From: Laguncularia racemosa
Lineage: Eukaryota; Streptophyta; Magnoliopsida; Myrtales; Combretaceae
Assembly: GCA_037954665.1 (NCBI GenBank)
Contig: JBBMOL010000039.1
Location: 3,720,001 to 3,784,000 of the forward strand
Length of the DNA stretch: 64,000 nt
Direction of reading: 5' to 3'
Numbering within the stretch: the stretch's first letter is position 1; each line of letters begins with the position of its first letter. The notes under the pieces are model-generated. The model had not been told where the DNA came from. It saw only the letters and a program-made list of their open reading frames with translations, and ran no database searches. Position numbers and translations under genes: made by a program. Shown one piece after another: positions 12,701 through 23,613 of the stretch.

Positions 12701-13077
12701 TGTTATATGCGTATATTGGTTTTAGGCCTAAAAACTATTTTGCTTCAACCCAACCATAGAATGAGAAATTGCCTAAAGCCAATTAGGATAAAATAGAAAA
12801 GTAATTTAAATCCTTTAAAGAACACACCTAAAGTAAATGCTTCCTATTATAACTAAGGTGTCTTTAGAAAATTAAAAGTGGTTTCTCCATTCAAGTAAGA
12901 TCATCTAATACCTCACACATACTTTGATTGTCTTACCCTTACGTTGCTTTTCTAACTTAAGTGTCGAAATCCAAGTGTCGAAGATACCTCCGACGTTTTG
13001 ATTGTTTACGTTTGTTCGTCACCAAACCTAAAAGTATGATTTAACCTAAGACCGTATCCTTATAGTAGGAGCAATCA
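12701..13077 (+). repeat. Right LTR of the decayed Tat-type element
   Basis: It begins TGTTATATGCGTATATTGG and ends AGCAATCA; it is a diverged counterpart of 6064-6490 with several indels. Confidence 0.65.
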
Positions 13078-15783
13078 ACTCCTATGTTATTTATATAGTT
13101 ACAATAGTTTTGTCTTCAAAAATTGGTCATGATTGATAATCAATTTGTATTTTGGCTTTAATACAATATTAATAGTAATAATATAGATGAAATTTAAAAA
13201 ATGTAAATATTATGATTTGTGCTTCAAATCTTTATTACAAGATGTTTTTCAAAGAAGAAGTTAGATTTTGGTAAACTGAAAGTTGATAAATTAATCTTGA
13301 TAAAGCTCGTGAATGTCGATCTCAATTTAAGGCCTAAAATACGATTCTTGAAATAATGTGATTATAAACTGTAGATTCATATATTTAAGACTTAATGATA
13401 ATAGAAATAATCGTTGTCTCCAAATTTGTATTGTAAACATAAGTTCCATTTTCTAATGATAAATATGTTGGACAATTTATCACTTGAAGTGACAGACTAA
13501 TTTTATATGCTTTGATTGAAATTATATGTGCAATTTCCAAATTATGGCCCAATTTGGTAAATTGTCAATTTACAGATTATCATTTAATACTCGTGGCACT
13601 CTTAAATATACATATACCGGCCAGTTTCTTCATTTGTGTCTAGGAGGAGTGATTTTATGAATTTAAATTGAATTTTTGGCAAAAGTTCAATTTCTAAAGA
13701 TTATGGGTTCTTTGGTAAATAACTATGATGTATGTATTCTTGTTAATTTCATTATAATTAAAATTGACATTTAGTCTGAACTCCTATGGTTGCCGCCATC
13801 CCCAAGGGGCCAATTTTGGAATTTTGAAAGTAAAGAGTTCAAAATGAAACTCATAAGTAGCTTTGTTACGATAATACGAATCCATAGCCAACTTTTTTCA
13901 CATTTCACCAAGTATAACCTTTGTTTAACCTTTGTTGTCCTTTGGCAATATTGATAAAATGCAGCTTTGTAATTCAATAATTTATACAACTCTAGAATTT
14001 GCGATGTAATATTTAGAGTTTCGCAAGGCAGTGTTTAAAACAATTGCCCAATGTCGTAGACTCACTTTTGATTACATATGTAAATTATGCCTATGAAATC
14101 ATATGTAGACATGATTATATGCTAAAGGTTCATATTTATTAATATCAAACTGTACTGATGACAAAATTACATAACTATAGTATATATTTAACAATACCAT
14201 TTCATGTAGTAAATACAAACATCGTTTCCATTTTGAATATAGACTTATAAACATCACGAAAATTGTATATTTGAAAATTCAAAGCTTGTCACTTATTATT
14301 TACTATAGATATTGAACTATACACTTAAAATTATATATGTCAACATGTAAATTTCTAAAGTTGGTGTATCTACCTCTAACTAGGTACATATGGAAGTGTA
14401 CAATAGTTACCTAATATTGAATTAAAACCTTAAGTCTACTACAATAAATATGCTATTTACAGCTACTATAATAAAGTACATTTAAGAAAACTATCAGATA
14501 TGCTTATTCAATTATACTGTTAAAGGAACTAATAATTATAACACTTCCTTAGGGGATTTTCACGACCACAGCTCATGATTAACGGCAAAGCATTCTTCAA
14601 AATGTATTTCAAGTAAGTTGGCTTTAGATTCTACTTCACCATAAGATAGTAAAATTGAGTACAATAGAGTTATAAGCTGTTATATTTCTTGTGCTTGTAA
14701 ATTAGTTACTTGATACAAACGTTAATATGATATTGGACACACTTAAAATTTAATACTCTAACATTGAGTAAACAGCCATAAAAAATTGAACTTTCATATG
14801 TGAAAATCCATATGAAAATACAATCAATCAAAAGCAAAACGTCAATAATATTTTTCAATTACTCCACCATTTTATTTTAACAAGTTCAATGTTAGCCAAA
14901 TTAGTTAACATTTATATGTTTTGATCCAATAATAATATGTTATTTGTAACAAGTAGAATTATGACTCTTTTTTATAGTGACAATTATATGTTTCATGATC
15001 AAGAATATTAAAGATTTTCTTACTTATATGAGTTTTTTCAATACTTCAATGTTGAGATTAGTTACTAGTTCTAACTTAATACAAATTTATATTTTTTTGT
15101 GAATTAGTTGGAATGTGATGAGATCTGCCATGAAGTAAAAAAAATAAGTTTCCGTAAGTATAGGGTGAGAAACAACACATAAGAAGACTTTTGAAAAAAA
15201 AAAGAAAAAGCCAACAATTAAGATCTACAGGATGGTCGACCGCCCATCATGGGCGTTTAATTGCCTAAGATTTTGGCATTTGGTGATCAACTAGTGATAG
15301 ATCGACTGTCCAAGTTGAAAGACAAACACAGAATCTCCAAATGGCCAACATGCAACATTTGTATGTTCTAAACATTTAAAGTCCATGATGTATCGATTTG
15401 ACCATCAACCCTAAAGTCTGATATAAAAGCTATAAAGAATCAAGCCACAATTAATAAGAAGGATTTGTGATAAATTTCCTATATATTCTTCCACCTTATT
15501 TCCGTCTTCTAATTCTCTCATTAAGACACATTGCAATAGTCCCATTTTTAGAAAACACGATGAACTTCAAACTTCCAACTCGAAACAATTCAATCTTTTT
15601 TAAGAACAATTTGGTTATTCGAATGCATCAACCCATTGCTATGCCTGAAAACATTAAGAAATAGGATAGAATCAAACTATAAAGTGATACAAGTGACACA
15701 ACGACAGGGACTAGCTTGCATGCATAGATAGTTTACTCTAGTCCAAAAGGAAAAAAATAAATAATAAAAAATAAAGAAAGGAG
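13078..15783. other. AT-rich intergenic stretch, no gene seen
   Basis: No domain, tRNA or element terminus was recognised. Short open frames at about 13771-13989 (minus) and 15467-15664 (plus) have no recognisable composition or motif. Confidence 0.5.
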
Positions 15784-15793
15784 TAAAAAAGAT

Positions 15794-16148
15794 GGGTAAT
15801 ACTTATAAGTATTGTATTTTAAAAAAAATTCATAAATATTATATTTAAAATAATTATTCCAAAATTAGGTTTTAAAGGCACAAACATAGTTTACGACTTC
15901 AGTTTTACGAAAATTTACAAAACTGAAGACGTACAATGGATTTATGTCTTCAATATAATTTAAACTTAATAAATGAGCATGTATCTTACATACTGAAAGC
16001 GTAAATTCGATGTATATTTTTAATTTTGTAAATTTTCTTAAAATTATAAACCATATTTATATTTTTGAAATCTATTTTTAAAATAATTATTTTAAACATA
16101 ATATTTATAATTTTTTAAAAATATATATAATATTTACTAATGTTATCC
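15794..16148. mobile_element. MITE with long terminal inverted repeats, Mutator-like
   Basis: The left end, GGGTAATACTTATAAG followed by TAAATATTATATTTAAAATAATTATT, pairs with the reverse complement of the right end (GGATAACATTAGTAAAT, then ATAAATATTATGTTTAAAATAATTATT). The inverted repeats are each roughly 65 bases. Flanks TAAAAAAGAT (15784-15793) and TAAAAAGGAT (16149-16158) match at 9 of 10 bases, a target duplication of the size made by Mutator-like elements. An inner hairpin CTTCAGTTTT...AAAACTGAAG lies near 15899-15930. The 355-bp element encodes no protein. Confidence 0.8.
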
Positions 16149-16158
16149 TAAAAAGGAT

Positions 16159-16763
16159 CACGTGTCTTATGTCATCTAATAAAGAGAATTATATCTTATG
16201 TCATCAGACTAATATGAATTGTTTAATCCACTCTACAGCCGTCAGCCCAAACTTAAAAAGAAACCAATCATCTCAATGCCTCAGTTGGCACGGAATTCCA
16301 CATGGCTTTGGCATATGCCTTTTCGGTGGCCGGTCGACGATTATCCCAGAGGAATGACGAGCTATGATAGGTAAAAGTTAGAAGAAGCAAAATCACCAAC
16401 TAATACAATACGTGCTTCATTAATAAGGCTCATGGATCATCACTTGTTAAGATTATTAAAAGCAAGCTTTTCATGTTTTTAAATATAGATGGTACAATTT
16501 AATACAAAAAAATGTATATGAAAGGATGAAAAATATTTCTTTATTTAGCTTTTTTTTAAAATATTAATATTTTCTATGAAATAATACACATATTACTATA
16601 AGAAAATTAAACAATAAAAACAATAAATCAATGGTAATTGATAAACACCTATGCAGTTTTCAGTACTTTAAACCGCCACTTAAAAAGGCCATAAAATGTA
16701 CTTTGATACCTTTATATACCAGCACTTGAAATCATTATTGTGAATTAAAAGTATTTGGTATGC
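16159..16763. other. Intergenic stretch, no gene seen
   Basis: A 62-codon frame at 16169-16357 is somewhat less AT-rich than its surroundings, but shows no recognisable domain. Confidence 0.4.
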
Positions 16764-16768
16764 TATAG
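16764..16768. other. Target-site duplication, left copy (TATAG)
   Basis: TATAG precedes the TG of the 5' LTR and is repeated at 22699-22703 directly after the CA of the 3' LTR. Confidence 0.9.
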
Positions 16769-17412
16769 TGATGGAGACATGAGACACACGGCCGTGCTAT
16801 AAATGATGGAGCCAGGGGACACACGGCCGTGCATATAGACCGTGTATCCAATTCAGAGCCACAGACGTATACACGGCTTCCTCACACGGCTAGGAGACAA
16901 CCGTGCTTCGCGACCGTGCCCTCAGACAGATTTCCACATAAGTATACACGGCCGTGTATCGTGACCGTGTATAACGATCGAGTATCCCACAGAGGCTGAC
17001 ACGGTTCCGGGCACGGCTTGGGACACGGCTTGCGAAACTTTCACAGAATCATACACGGCTTCGAGGCACGGCCGTGTATGAGACCGTGTACTAGGCTTGT
17101 CACTTGCCCAGAAGCATACACGGCCTGGAGGCACGGCCGTGTATGCGACAATTTATAGACGTGTATTTTACTATTTATTTCCACGTGCGCGCTTAGATTT
17201 TCCCCTTTTAGGTATTTTACGGGGCCATATAAATACTCTTTTGTCAGATAGATTAGGGTTACGTTTTAATATACATTTGAATACACTTTGAGAGAGAGTT
17301 TTCTCCAATTATCGGGTTGTGCGCAACCTAATTTGCATCAAAGCGTGTGTCTTTGTTGTGTGAAACCAATCCAATTTCGGATTCGTTTCGTTTTAGCTTC
17401 CGCGCTGCGTCA
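16769..17412 (+). repeat. 5' LTR of the chromovirus
   Basis: It starts TGATGGAGACATGAG and ends CGCGCTGCGTCA. The first ~375 bases hold five exact CACGGCCGTG palindromes (16787, 16822, 16947, 17067, 17132) plus many half-sites. A TATA box TATAAATA lies at 17228-17235 with transcription expected to begin some 30 bases downstream. It lacks a 13-bp and a 12-bp segment present in the 3' LTR, both made of CACACGGCC-type sequence. Confidence 0.93.
17228..17235 (+). promoter_or_regulatory. TATA box of the chromovirus 5' LTR
   Basis: TATAAATA in the context CCATATAAATACTC; the identical motif is at 22514-22521 in the 3' LTR. Confidence 0.75.
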
Positions 17413-17415
17413 GTT

Positions 17416-17427
17416 TGGTATCAGAGC
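17416..17427 (+). other. Primer binding site, initiator-Met tRNA type
   Basis: TGGTATCAGAGC, three bases after the 5' LTR, is the classic plant PBS complementary to the 3' end of initiator methionine tRNA. Confidence 0.93.
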
Positions 17428-17446
17428 AAGGTTATTTCCTGCGGAG

Positions 17447-20400
17447 ATGTCGGCTAACGACGGTGTTGATGGCGGTCGTGTTCTTGACGGTGTTCAAGAT
17501 GCGAGGTTTCAAGGGAACCATCAATGGGTTCCTAGGGCAGAGTTCGACGCAATGCATCAGAAGGTCGGGCGTATGGAACGGCGCCTTGATGAACTGATCG
17601 AGCGTTTCGATGCTCTGATGGTTGACCTCAATAGGGTTGGAGGCGCTGGCAGAAATCCACCACGTGCGGTGGAGGAATTCGGGGGACGCGTGATCCGACC
17701 TGTCGTTGAGAACAGGTGGGGACGTGTGGAGAGTGAAGAGTCCAGCGAAAAGAGTGATGATACGTACGGAAGTAGACCGCGGCGAGGACGTGGTGGAAGA
17801 GGCGGTGGTTATCGGATGGCTCCTCATGGAAACTATCCTAGAGAAGTTGATCACAGGAGGAACCGTGGGGGTTATGATCACGGGGATGGCGGAGACTACC
17901 GGTTGAAGGTTGATATTCCTTGGTTCGATGGCAGTCTCAACATCGAAGGCGTCCTAGATTGGTTGGCGGAAGTGGACCGGTTCTTCGACTACATGGAAAT
18001 TCCCGAGGATCGTCGGGTAAGGCTGGTGGCGTGTAGGTTGAAGAGTGGTGCTTCGGCATGGTGGGAGAGATTGCAAAGTAGGAGGCAGCGGGAAGGAAGG
18101 CATCCGATAAGGTCATGGTATCGCATGAAGCAGCTGCTGCAACATAACTTCCTCCCGCCGGATTACGAACAGATATTGTTCCAACAATATCAGCGGTGCC
18201 GCCAAGGACAACGTTCCGTGCATGAGTATACGACGGAGTTCATGAGGCTGGCAGAACGGAATGATTTGAGGGAGAGCGAGGGTCAGCAAGTTGCGAGGTA
18301 TGTGGAAGGGCTAAAATTACAAATCAAAGATAAGATTGGGGTGACGATGGTAAGAACCCTCGTTGAAGCAAAGAACTTGGCTCTCCGAGCCGAGCTTGTG
18401 TTGCAGGAGCAAGGGAGTAGATACGGGGGAGGACGGAAAGGGTATGTAGGCGAAGCTACAGGTGGTGGTAGCCGACCGATACTTGAGAAAAGTCGAGTTA
18501 CACCATATAAACCAACGGAGGACATGTCTAGGAGGGAGGAGAAAAGTGAGGGGAAGAAGCCGATGGAGCCGAAAGGAGTTCAAAGACAGAACAATCCCTA
18601 TGCCAAACCCATATTGGGCAAGTGTTTCCGATGCAACCAACCGGGTCATCGATCAAACGAATGCCCAGCGAGGAAGAGCGTCAACATCCTCGATAGGGAA
18701 GATGATGAGGAAATTTGCTGTGAGCCAGATGGAGAGGGAGAGTACTATGAGGAAGAAGAAGAAGCAGCGGAGCCATCATATGTAATTCGGCGTTTGATGC
18801 TCACTCCAAAACAGGAAGAGTTCACGCAGAGGCACCAATTGTTTCGTACACGGTGTACGATCATGGGGAAGCTATTTGAGTTGATTGTAGACAGCGGCAG
18901 TTGCGAGAACATCATAGGAAGGGAGGTTGTAACACAACTGCAACTACCCGTTGAGAAGCATCCGAATCCTTATACTATTGGTTGGATCAAGGCCGCCGAG
19001 AAAATTGAAGTTAAGGAGAGATGCAGGGTACCTTTCTCAATAGGGAAGTACCGGGATGAAGCATTCTGCGACATTGTAGACATGGATGCTTGCCACATCT
19101 TGTTTGGGAGGCCATGGCAGTTTGACGTGGACGCGCAACATGCGGGCAAAGAAAATGTCTACTGGTTGGAGAAGGGGGGTGTGAAGTACACCTTATTACC
19201 ATTGAAGAGGGAAGGATGTGCTAAAGGGAAGAAGGTTGAGAGTCGCTCATTCTTAACCGTCACTCAATCCGAGAAGGAAGTGATGGACGACTTGAGGGAA
19301 TCGCGAGTAGTACACGCCCTCATTGTGAAAGGAGTGATTGAAGGAGGGGAGGAACTTGATAGAGAAGTGCCAGGGGCGTTGAAGGATCTTCTTGAAGAGT
19401 TCAAGGAAGTGATCCCAGACGACCTACCCGAGGGACTACCTCCTTTGAGGGATATTCAACACCAGATTGACCTGGTGCCCGGGGCTAGTCTCCCAAACCT
19501 CCCGCATTACAGAATGAGTCCCAAGGAAGCCGGGATTCTCCAGGAGAAGGTCCAAGAGCTTTTGGACAAAGGTTTCATCCGGGATAGCCTAAGCCCATGT
19601 GCGGTTCCAGCATTGTTAACTCCTAAGAAAGATGGGAGTTGGAGGATGTGTGTTGATAGCCGAGCTATCAACAAGATTACCATAGGGTATAAATTCCCTA
19701 TACCCCGCATTGAGGATATGTTGGACCGTTTGAGTGGCGCTACTATTTTCTCCAAGATAGACTTGCGGAGTGGATATCACCAGATTCGAATCCGTCTTGG
19801 AGACGAGTGGAAAACGGCGTTTAAGACCAAGGAGGGGCTGTATGAGTGGCTAGTGATGCCATTTGGGCTGAGTAACGCACCGAGCACCTTCATGAGAGTA
19901 ATGAACCAAGTATTGAAACCTTTCAATGGTCGTTTTCTTGTAGTGTACTTTGACGATATTCTGATATACAGTAAATCCGAAGAAGAACACTTAGAACATC
20001 TAAGGTGTGTGTTATCTACATTAAAGGCGAATAAGTTATTCGCTAATCTTAAAAAGTGCACCTTTATGTCAAGACGACAGTTGTTCCTGAGGTTTGTTGT
20101 TAGTAGTGAGGGAGTGATGGTAGATGACGAGAAGGTAAAAGCAATTAGGGAATGGCCTGTTCCAAGAACCGTAACGGAATTGAGAAGCTTCCTCGGCTTA
20201 GCCAGTTTCTACAGAAGGTTCATTAAGCATTTTAGTACTGTTGCTGCACCCTTGACCGAATGCCTAAAGAAGGGAAAGTTCCAATAGGGCGAAGAATCTA
20301 ACTTGAGCTTCATAAACCTGAAGCAGAGATTGTGTAGTGCGCCTGTACTAGCTCTACCAGACTTTGAAAAATTGTTCGAAGTGGATTGCGATGCTAGTGG

Positions 20401-22063
20401 GGTCGGAGTAGGTGCAGTACTATCACAGGAGAAGAGACCGATAGCCTTTTACAGTGAGAAGCTATGCGAAGCAAGGAGGACTTGGTCTACCTATGATAAG
20501 GAGTTCTACGCCGTGGTAAGGGCCCTTAAAGTGTGGGAACACTACCTGGTCGGGAAAGAGTTTGTTTTGTATTCGGATTGTAGGGCTCTTAAACATTTGA
20601 GTGGTCAGACCCGAATTAGTAAGGATATGCACGCCAGGTGGATTGAGTTTTTGCAGAGGTTTCCTTTCAGGTTGATGCACAAGTCAGGTGTGCAAAACAA
20701 AGTCGCGGACGCCCTGAGTAGAAGAGCGAATGTCCTACTTACTTTGAGTACAGACATTGTCGGCTTTGAAAAGCTAAAGGAACTGTACGAGAACGATGGC
20801 GACTTTAAGGACACTTGGATTAAGTGTGCCAACAGGGAACTGTGTGACGATTACCATATACATGAGGGATATTTGATGAAAGGGAACCAGTTGTGCATTC
20901 CCGAATCTTCTTTGCGGGAAAAGCTTATCAGGGACTTGCATGGTGGAGGATTAGCGGGACATATGGGTAGAGATAAGACATTAGCTGCAGTTACCGCCAG
21001 ATACTTTTGGCCTCGGTTGAGGAGGGATGTGTACCGGATTGTGGAAAGATGCTACATTTGTTAAGTGTCTAAGGGGCAATCCCAAAACACTGGTTTATAC
21101 ACTCCTCTCCTCGTGCCTTCAAACATTTGGGAGGATTTGTCGATGGACTTCATACTGGGTTTGCCTCGTACCCAACGAGGTGCTGACTCTGTGTTTGTTG
21201 TAGTTGACAGGTTCTCCAAGATGGCTCATTTCATCCCATGCAGAAAGACCGCCGACGCACGGGCTATTGCACGGTTGTTCTTCAAGGAAGTGGTGCGGCT
21301 GCATGGAGTCCCAAAGTCTATCACATCAGATAGGGATAACAAATTCCTTAGTCACTTTTGGAAGACCCTCTGGTTTATGTTTGACTCCTCCCTGAATTAC
21401 AGCAGCACCGCTCATCCTCAAACCGACGGACAGACCGAGGTGACTAACAGAACCCTCGGAAACCTCATCAGAAGCATCTGCGGTGAGAAACCAGGACAGT
21501 GGGATCAAGCATTGGCTCAAGCCGAATTCGCTTACAACAGTTCTGTCCACCGAACTATTGGAAGGTCTCCATTCTCGGTGGTATACACAAAAACACCACA
21601 ACATGCGCTAGACTTGCTCAAATTACCCAAGGACATGGTGGGCGATGTAGCAGCTAAACATATGGCGGAGCAACACCAAGCCACTACTGAAGAAGTTAAG
21701 CGAAAGATAGAGGAATCCAACACACGGTACAAACGGGATGCAGATAGGCATAGACGGCAGAAGCTCTTTACAGTTGGCGATCAGGTAATGGTTTACCTTC
21801 GGAAGGAGCGATTCCCTGTAGGGAAGTATGGGAAACTTCAACCCAGGAAGTACGGTCCCTATGAAGTTGTACGCAAGATCAATGACAACGCATATGTTGT
21901 ACAACTCCCGAAAGATATGAATATATCTTGCACTTTCAATGTAGCGGACTTGTCACCTTTTCATGCCGATGATACTCCTCTATATCCGGATGAGAACTCG
22001 GGGTTGAGTTCTCCATTGGTGGGGGAGAATGATGGAGACAGGGGACACACGGCCGTGCTATAA
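17447..22063 (+). pseudogene. gag-pol: gag-pol polyprotein with two internal stops
   Basis: The likely start is ATG 17447 (MSANDGVDGG), 35 bases after the LTR; an earlier in-frame ATG at 17288 lies inside the LTR. The frame spans 1538 codons. Parts in order (residues from 17447): Arg/Gly-rich gag N-terminus, gag core around GASAWWERLQ (~200), zinc knuckle CFRCNQPGHRSNEC (393), protease active site IVDSGS (~480), RT with YFDDILIYS (834), RNase H with DCDASGVGVGAVL (~980), integrase zinc finger H-H-C-C (~1165-1205), and catalytic core D,D,E in MDFILG, TSDRDNKF and GQTEVTNRT. TAG at 20285-20287 sits between RT and RNase H, probably replacing Trp. TAA at 21062-21064 follows CYIC in the integrase finger, probably replacing Gln. 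Both are C-to-T or G-to-A type changes. No frameshift is seen. The final TAA lies 34 bases inside the 3' LTR. A partner autonomous copy would be needed for mobility. Confidence 0.92.
22018..22029 (+). other. Polypurine tract of the chromovirus
   Basis: GGTGGGGGAGAA directly precedes the 3' LTR. It is also translated as part of the polyprotein C-terminus. Confidence 0.85.
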
Positions 22064-22698
22064 ATGATGGAGCCAGGGGACACACGGCCTGGACACACGG
22101 CCGTGCATATAGACCGTGTATCCAATTCAGAGCCACAGACGTATACACGGCTTCTTTACACGGCTAGGAGACAACCGTGCTTCGCGACCGTGCCCTCAGA
22201 CAGATTTCCACAGAAGTATACACGGCCTCACACACGGCCGTGTATCGTGACCGTGTATAACGATCGAGTATCCCACAGAGGCTGACACGGTTCCGGGCAC
22301 GGCTTGGGACACGGCTTGCGGAACTTTCACAGAATCATACACGGCTTCGAGGCACGGCCGTGTATGAGACCGTGTACTAGGCTTGTCACTTGCCCAGAAG
22401 CATACACAGCCTAGAGGCACGGCCGTGTATGCGACAATTTATAGACGTTTATTTTACTATTTATTTCCACGTGTACGCTTAGATTTTCCCCTTTTAGGTA
22501 TTTTACGGGGCCATATAAATACTCTTTTGTCAGATAGATTAGGGTTACGTTTTAATATACATTTGAATACACTTTGAGAGAGAGTTTTCTCCAATTATCG
22601 GGTTGTGCGCAACCTAATTTGCATCAAAGCGTGTGTCTTTGTTGTGTGAAACCAATCCAATTTCGGATTCGTTTTGTTTTAGCTTCCGCGCTGCGTCA
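22030..22698 (+). repeat. 3' LTR of the chromovirus
   Basis: It starts TGATGGAGACAGGGG and ends CTGCGTCA. It is 25 bases longer than the 5' LTR because of two inserted CACACGGCC-type segments. It contains five CACGGCCGTG palindromes and TATAAATA at 22514-22521. Transcription from it would run towards the NAC gene starting at 23614. Confidence 0.93.
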
Positions 22699-22703
22699 TA
22701 TAG
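22699..22703. other. Target-site duplication, right copy (TATAG)
   Basis: Identical to 16764-16768. Confidence 0.9.
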
Positions 22704-23480
22704 TAGTAAAATGTATTCTACGGTATTTTTATATATTATTGATTTAGAAAAGTGTTAGTAATATACAAATTATAGCTACAATAAAAAAAAATTGCAATAA
22801 ATATTTACTAAAAATAAAATTGCCTCTATAAATTTGCAATAATGCGCACATTTTAATTTGAAACAATGTATAAATTATTATCTAAACTGTATAATTCTTT
22901 TTTTGTTTTCTAACATTTCACTTAAAGTTTGAAATTGTTAATATCCAATCAAACTTTTACTTATAAAATTTCATATTGAAATTGCTAAATGTCAATATTT
23001 AATAAAAATTTTACTGATAAATTTATTATATTTCTCATCTTTAAATTGATGACATGACAAATATTTATTAGTCAATAAGTACGTAAAATGGTACTTTTAA
23101 TAAATAAAATTTTGATTAAATATGATATTTATTAGCAGTATCAAACTTCATATATAAAATTGATAAAATGCCTAAAATTTAAATAATGATTTTGATATTA
23201 TCCCTTTTACTAGATATAACCCTACTATAACTTACTATTTGCAAAAAAAATTATTATTACAATTATACATTTGACAAATTCAACTTGTGTCTAAATAAAT
23301 AATATTTAGAAATAATTCTGATGTAATTAACTCAAACACTATAAATAATTTGTCGTGAGACTCGAGCGGTAACTTTTAAAATTAGAATTTTTCTTCTTCT
23401 TCTTCTTCTTCCTGCGTTCCTTTTTGTCCTAATTTTTCATTTTTCCGTATGACGACAAATACACGCAACCATAAAATCCC
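22704..23480 (+). promoter_or_regulatory. Putative upstream region of the NAC gene
   Basis: AT-rich DNA between the chromovirus and the NAC TATA box. A TTC trinucleotide run at 23389-23412 is of the pyrimidine-rich kind often seen near plant promoters. No specific operator was identified. Confidence 0.4.
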
Positions 23481-23487
23481 TATATAA
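23481..23487 (+). promoter_or_regulatory. Candidate TATA box of the NAC gene
   Basis: TATATAA, 133 bases before the start codon, in the context CCCTATATAACC. A start about 30 bases downstream would give a 5' leader of roughly 100 bases. Confidence 0.6.
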
Positions 23488-23613
23488 CCATTGGTTTTAC
23501 GATCCAAGTCCTTCCCCAAACATCATTACCATCACATGTTTGGCAACTTGCTTCATTTAGGTTAGGACTAAAAGTAGCCACAGTAAAGAATTGGAATTAG
23601 AAACAAGCAAAAC

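Larger units (their letters stand above)
6064..13077 (+). mobile_element. Decayed Tat-type Ty3/gypsy element lacking RT and integrase
   Basis: Two diverged direct repeats (6064-6490 and 12701-13077) bound a 7-kb unit. Inside are forward gag-like and aspartic-protease-like remnants, a 57-bp tandem repeat, an antisense extra gene resembling the PF04195 'putative gypsy type transposon' family, and a purine-rich tract next to the right LTR. This order matches plant Tat elements that carry an antisense ORF before the 3' LTR. No reverse transcriptase, RNase H or integrase motif is visible, so the copy is either internally deleted or of a non-autonomous type. Flanking pentamers ACTAT and ACTCC are only a weak target-duplication match. 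All reading frames are heavily broken, indicating an old insertion. Confidence 0.7.
16769..22698 (+). mobile_element. Complete chromovirus-type Ty3/gypsy LTR retrotransposon
   Basis: A 5930-bp element with TG...CA LTRs of 644 and 669 bp, TATAG target duplication, primer binding site, polypurine tract and a single gag-pol frame. Domain order is gag, zinc knuckle, protease, RT, RNase H, integrase, which defines Ty3/gypsy. The gag and integrase C-terminal phrases (DYMEIPEDRRVRLVA, KYGPYEVVRKINDNAYVV, TFNVADLSPFH) look like the CRM/Galadriel side of the chromoviruses; no canonical chromodomain is evident. I counted about 12 substitutions and two indels between the LTRs (about 1.9 % over 644 aligned positions), so the insertion is young. 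It is markedly GC-richer than its flanks. Two nonsense codons make this copy defective as written. Confidence 0.93.

Noticed and set aside
16787..17141. CACGGCCGTG repeats considered as a CRISPR-like array
   Set aside because: Spacing is irregular, the repeats are only 10 bp, they lie in a eukaryotic LTR, and spacers are not unique sequences of constant length.
17432..21904. Numerous minus-strand and +1 frames of 60-149 codons in the chromovirus
   Set aside because: They are shadows of the GC-richer gag-pol frame; none has a motif or start context.
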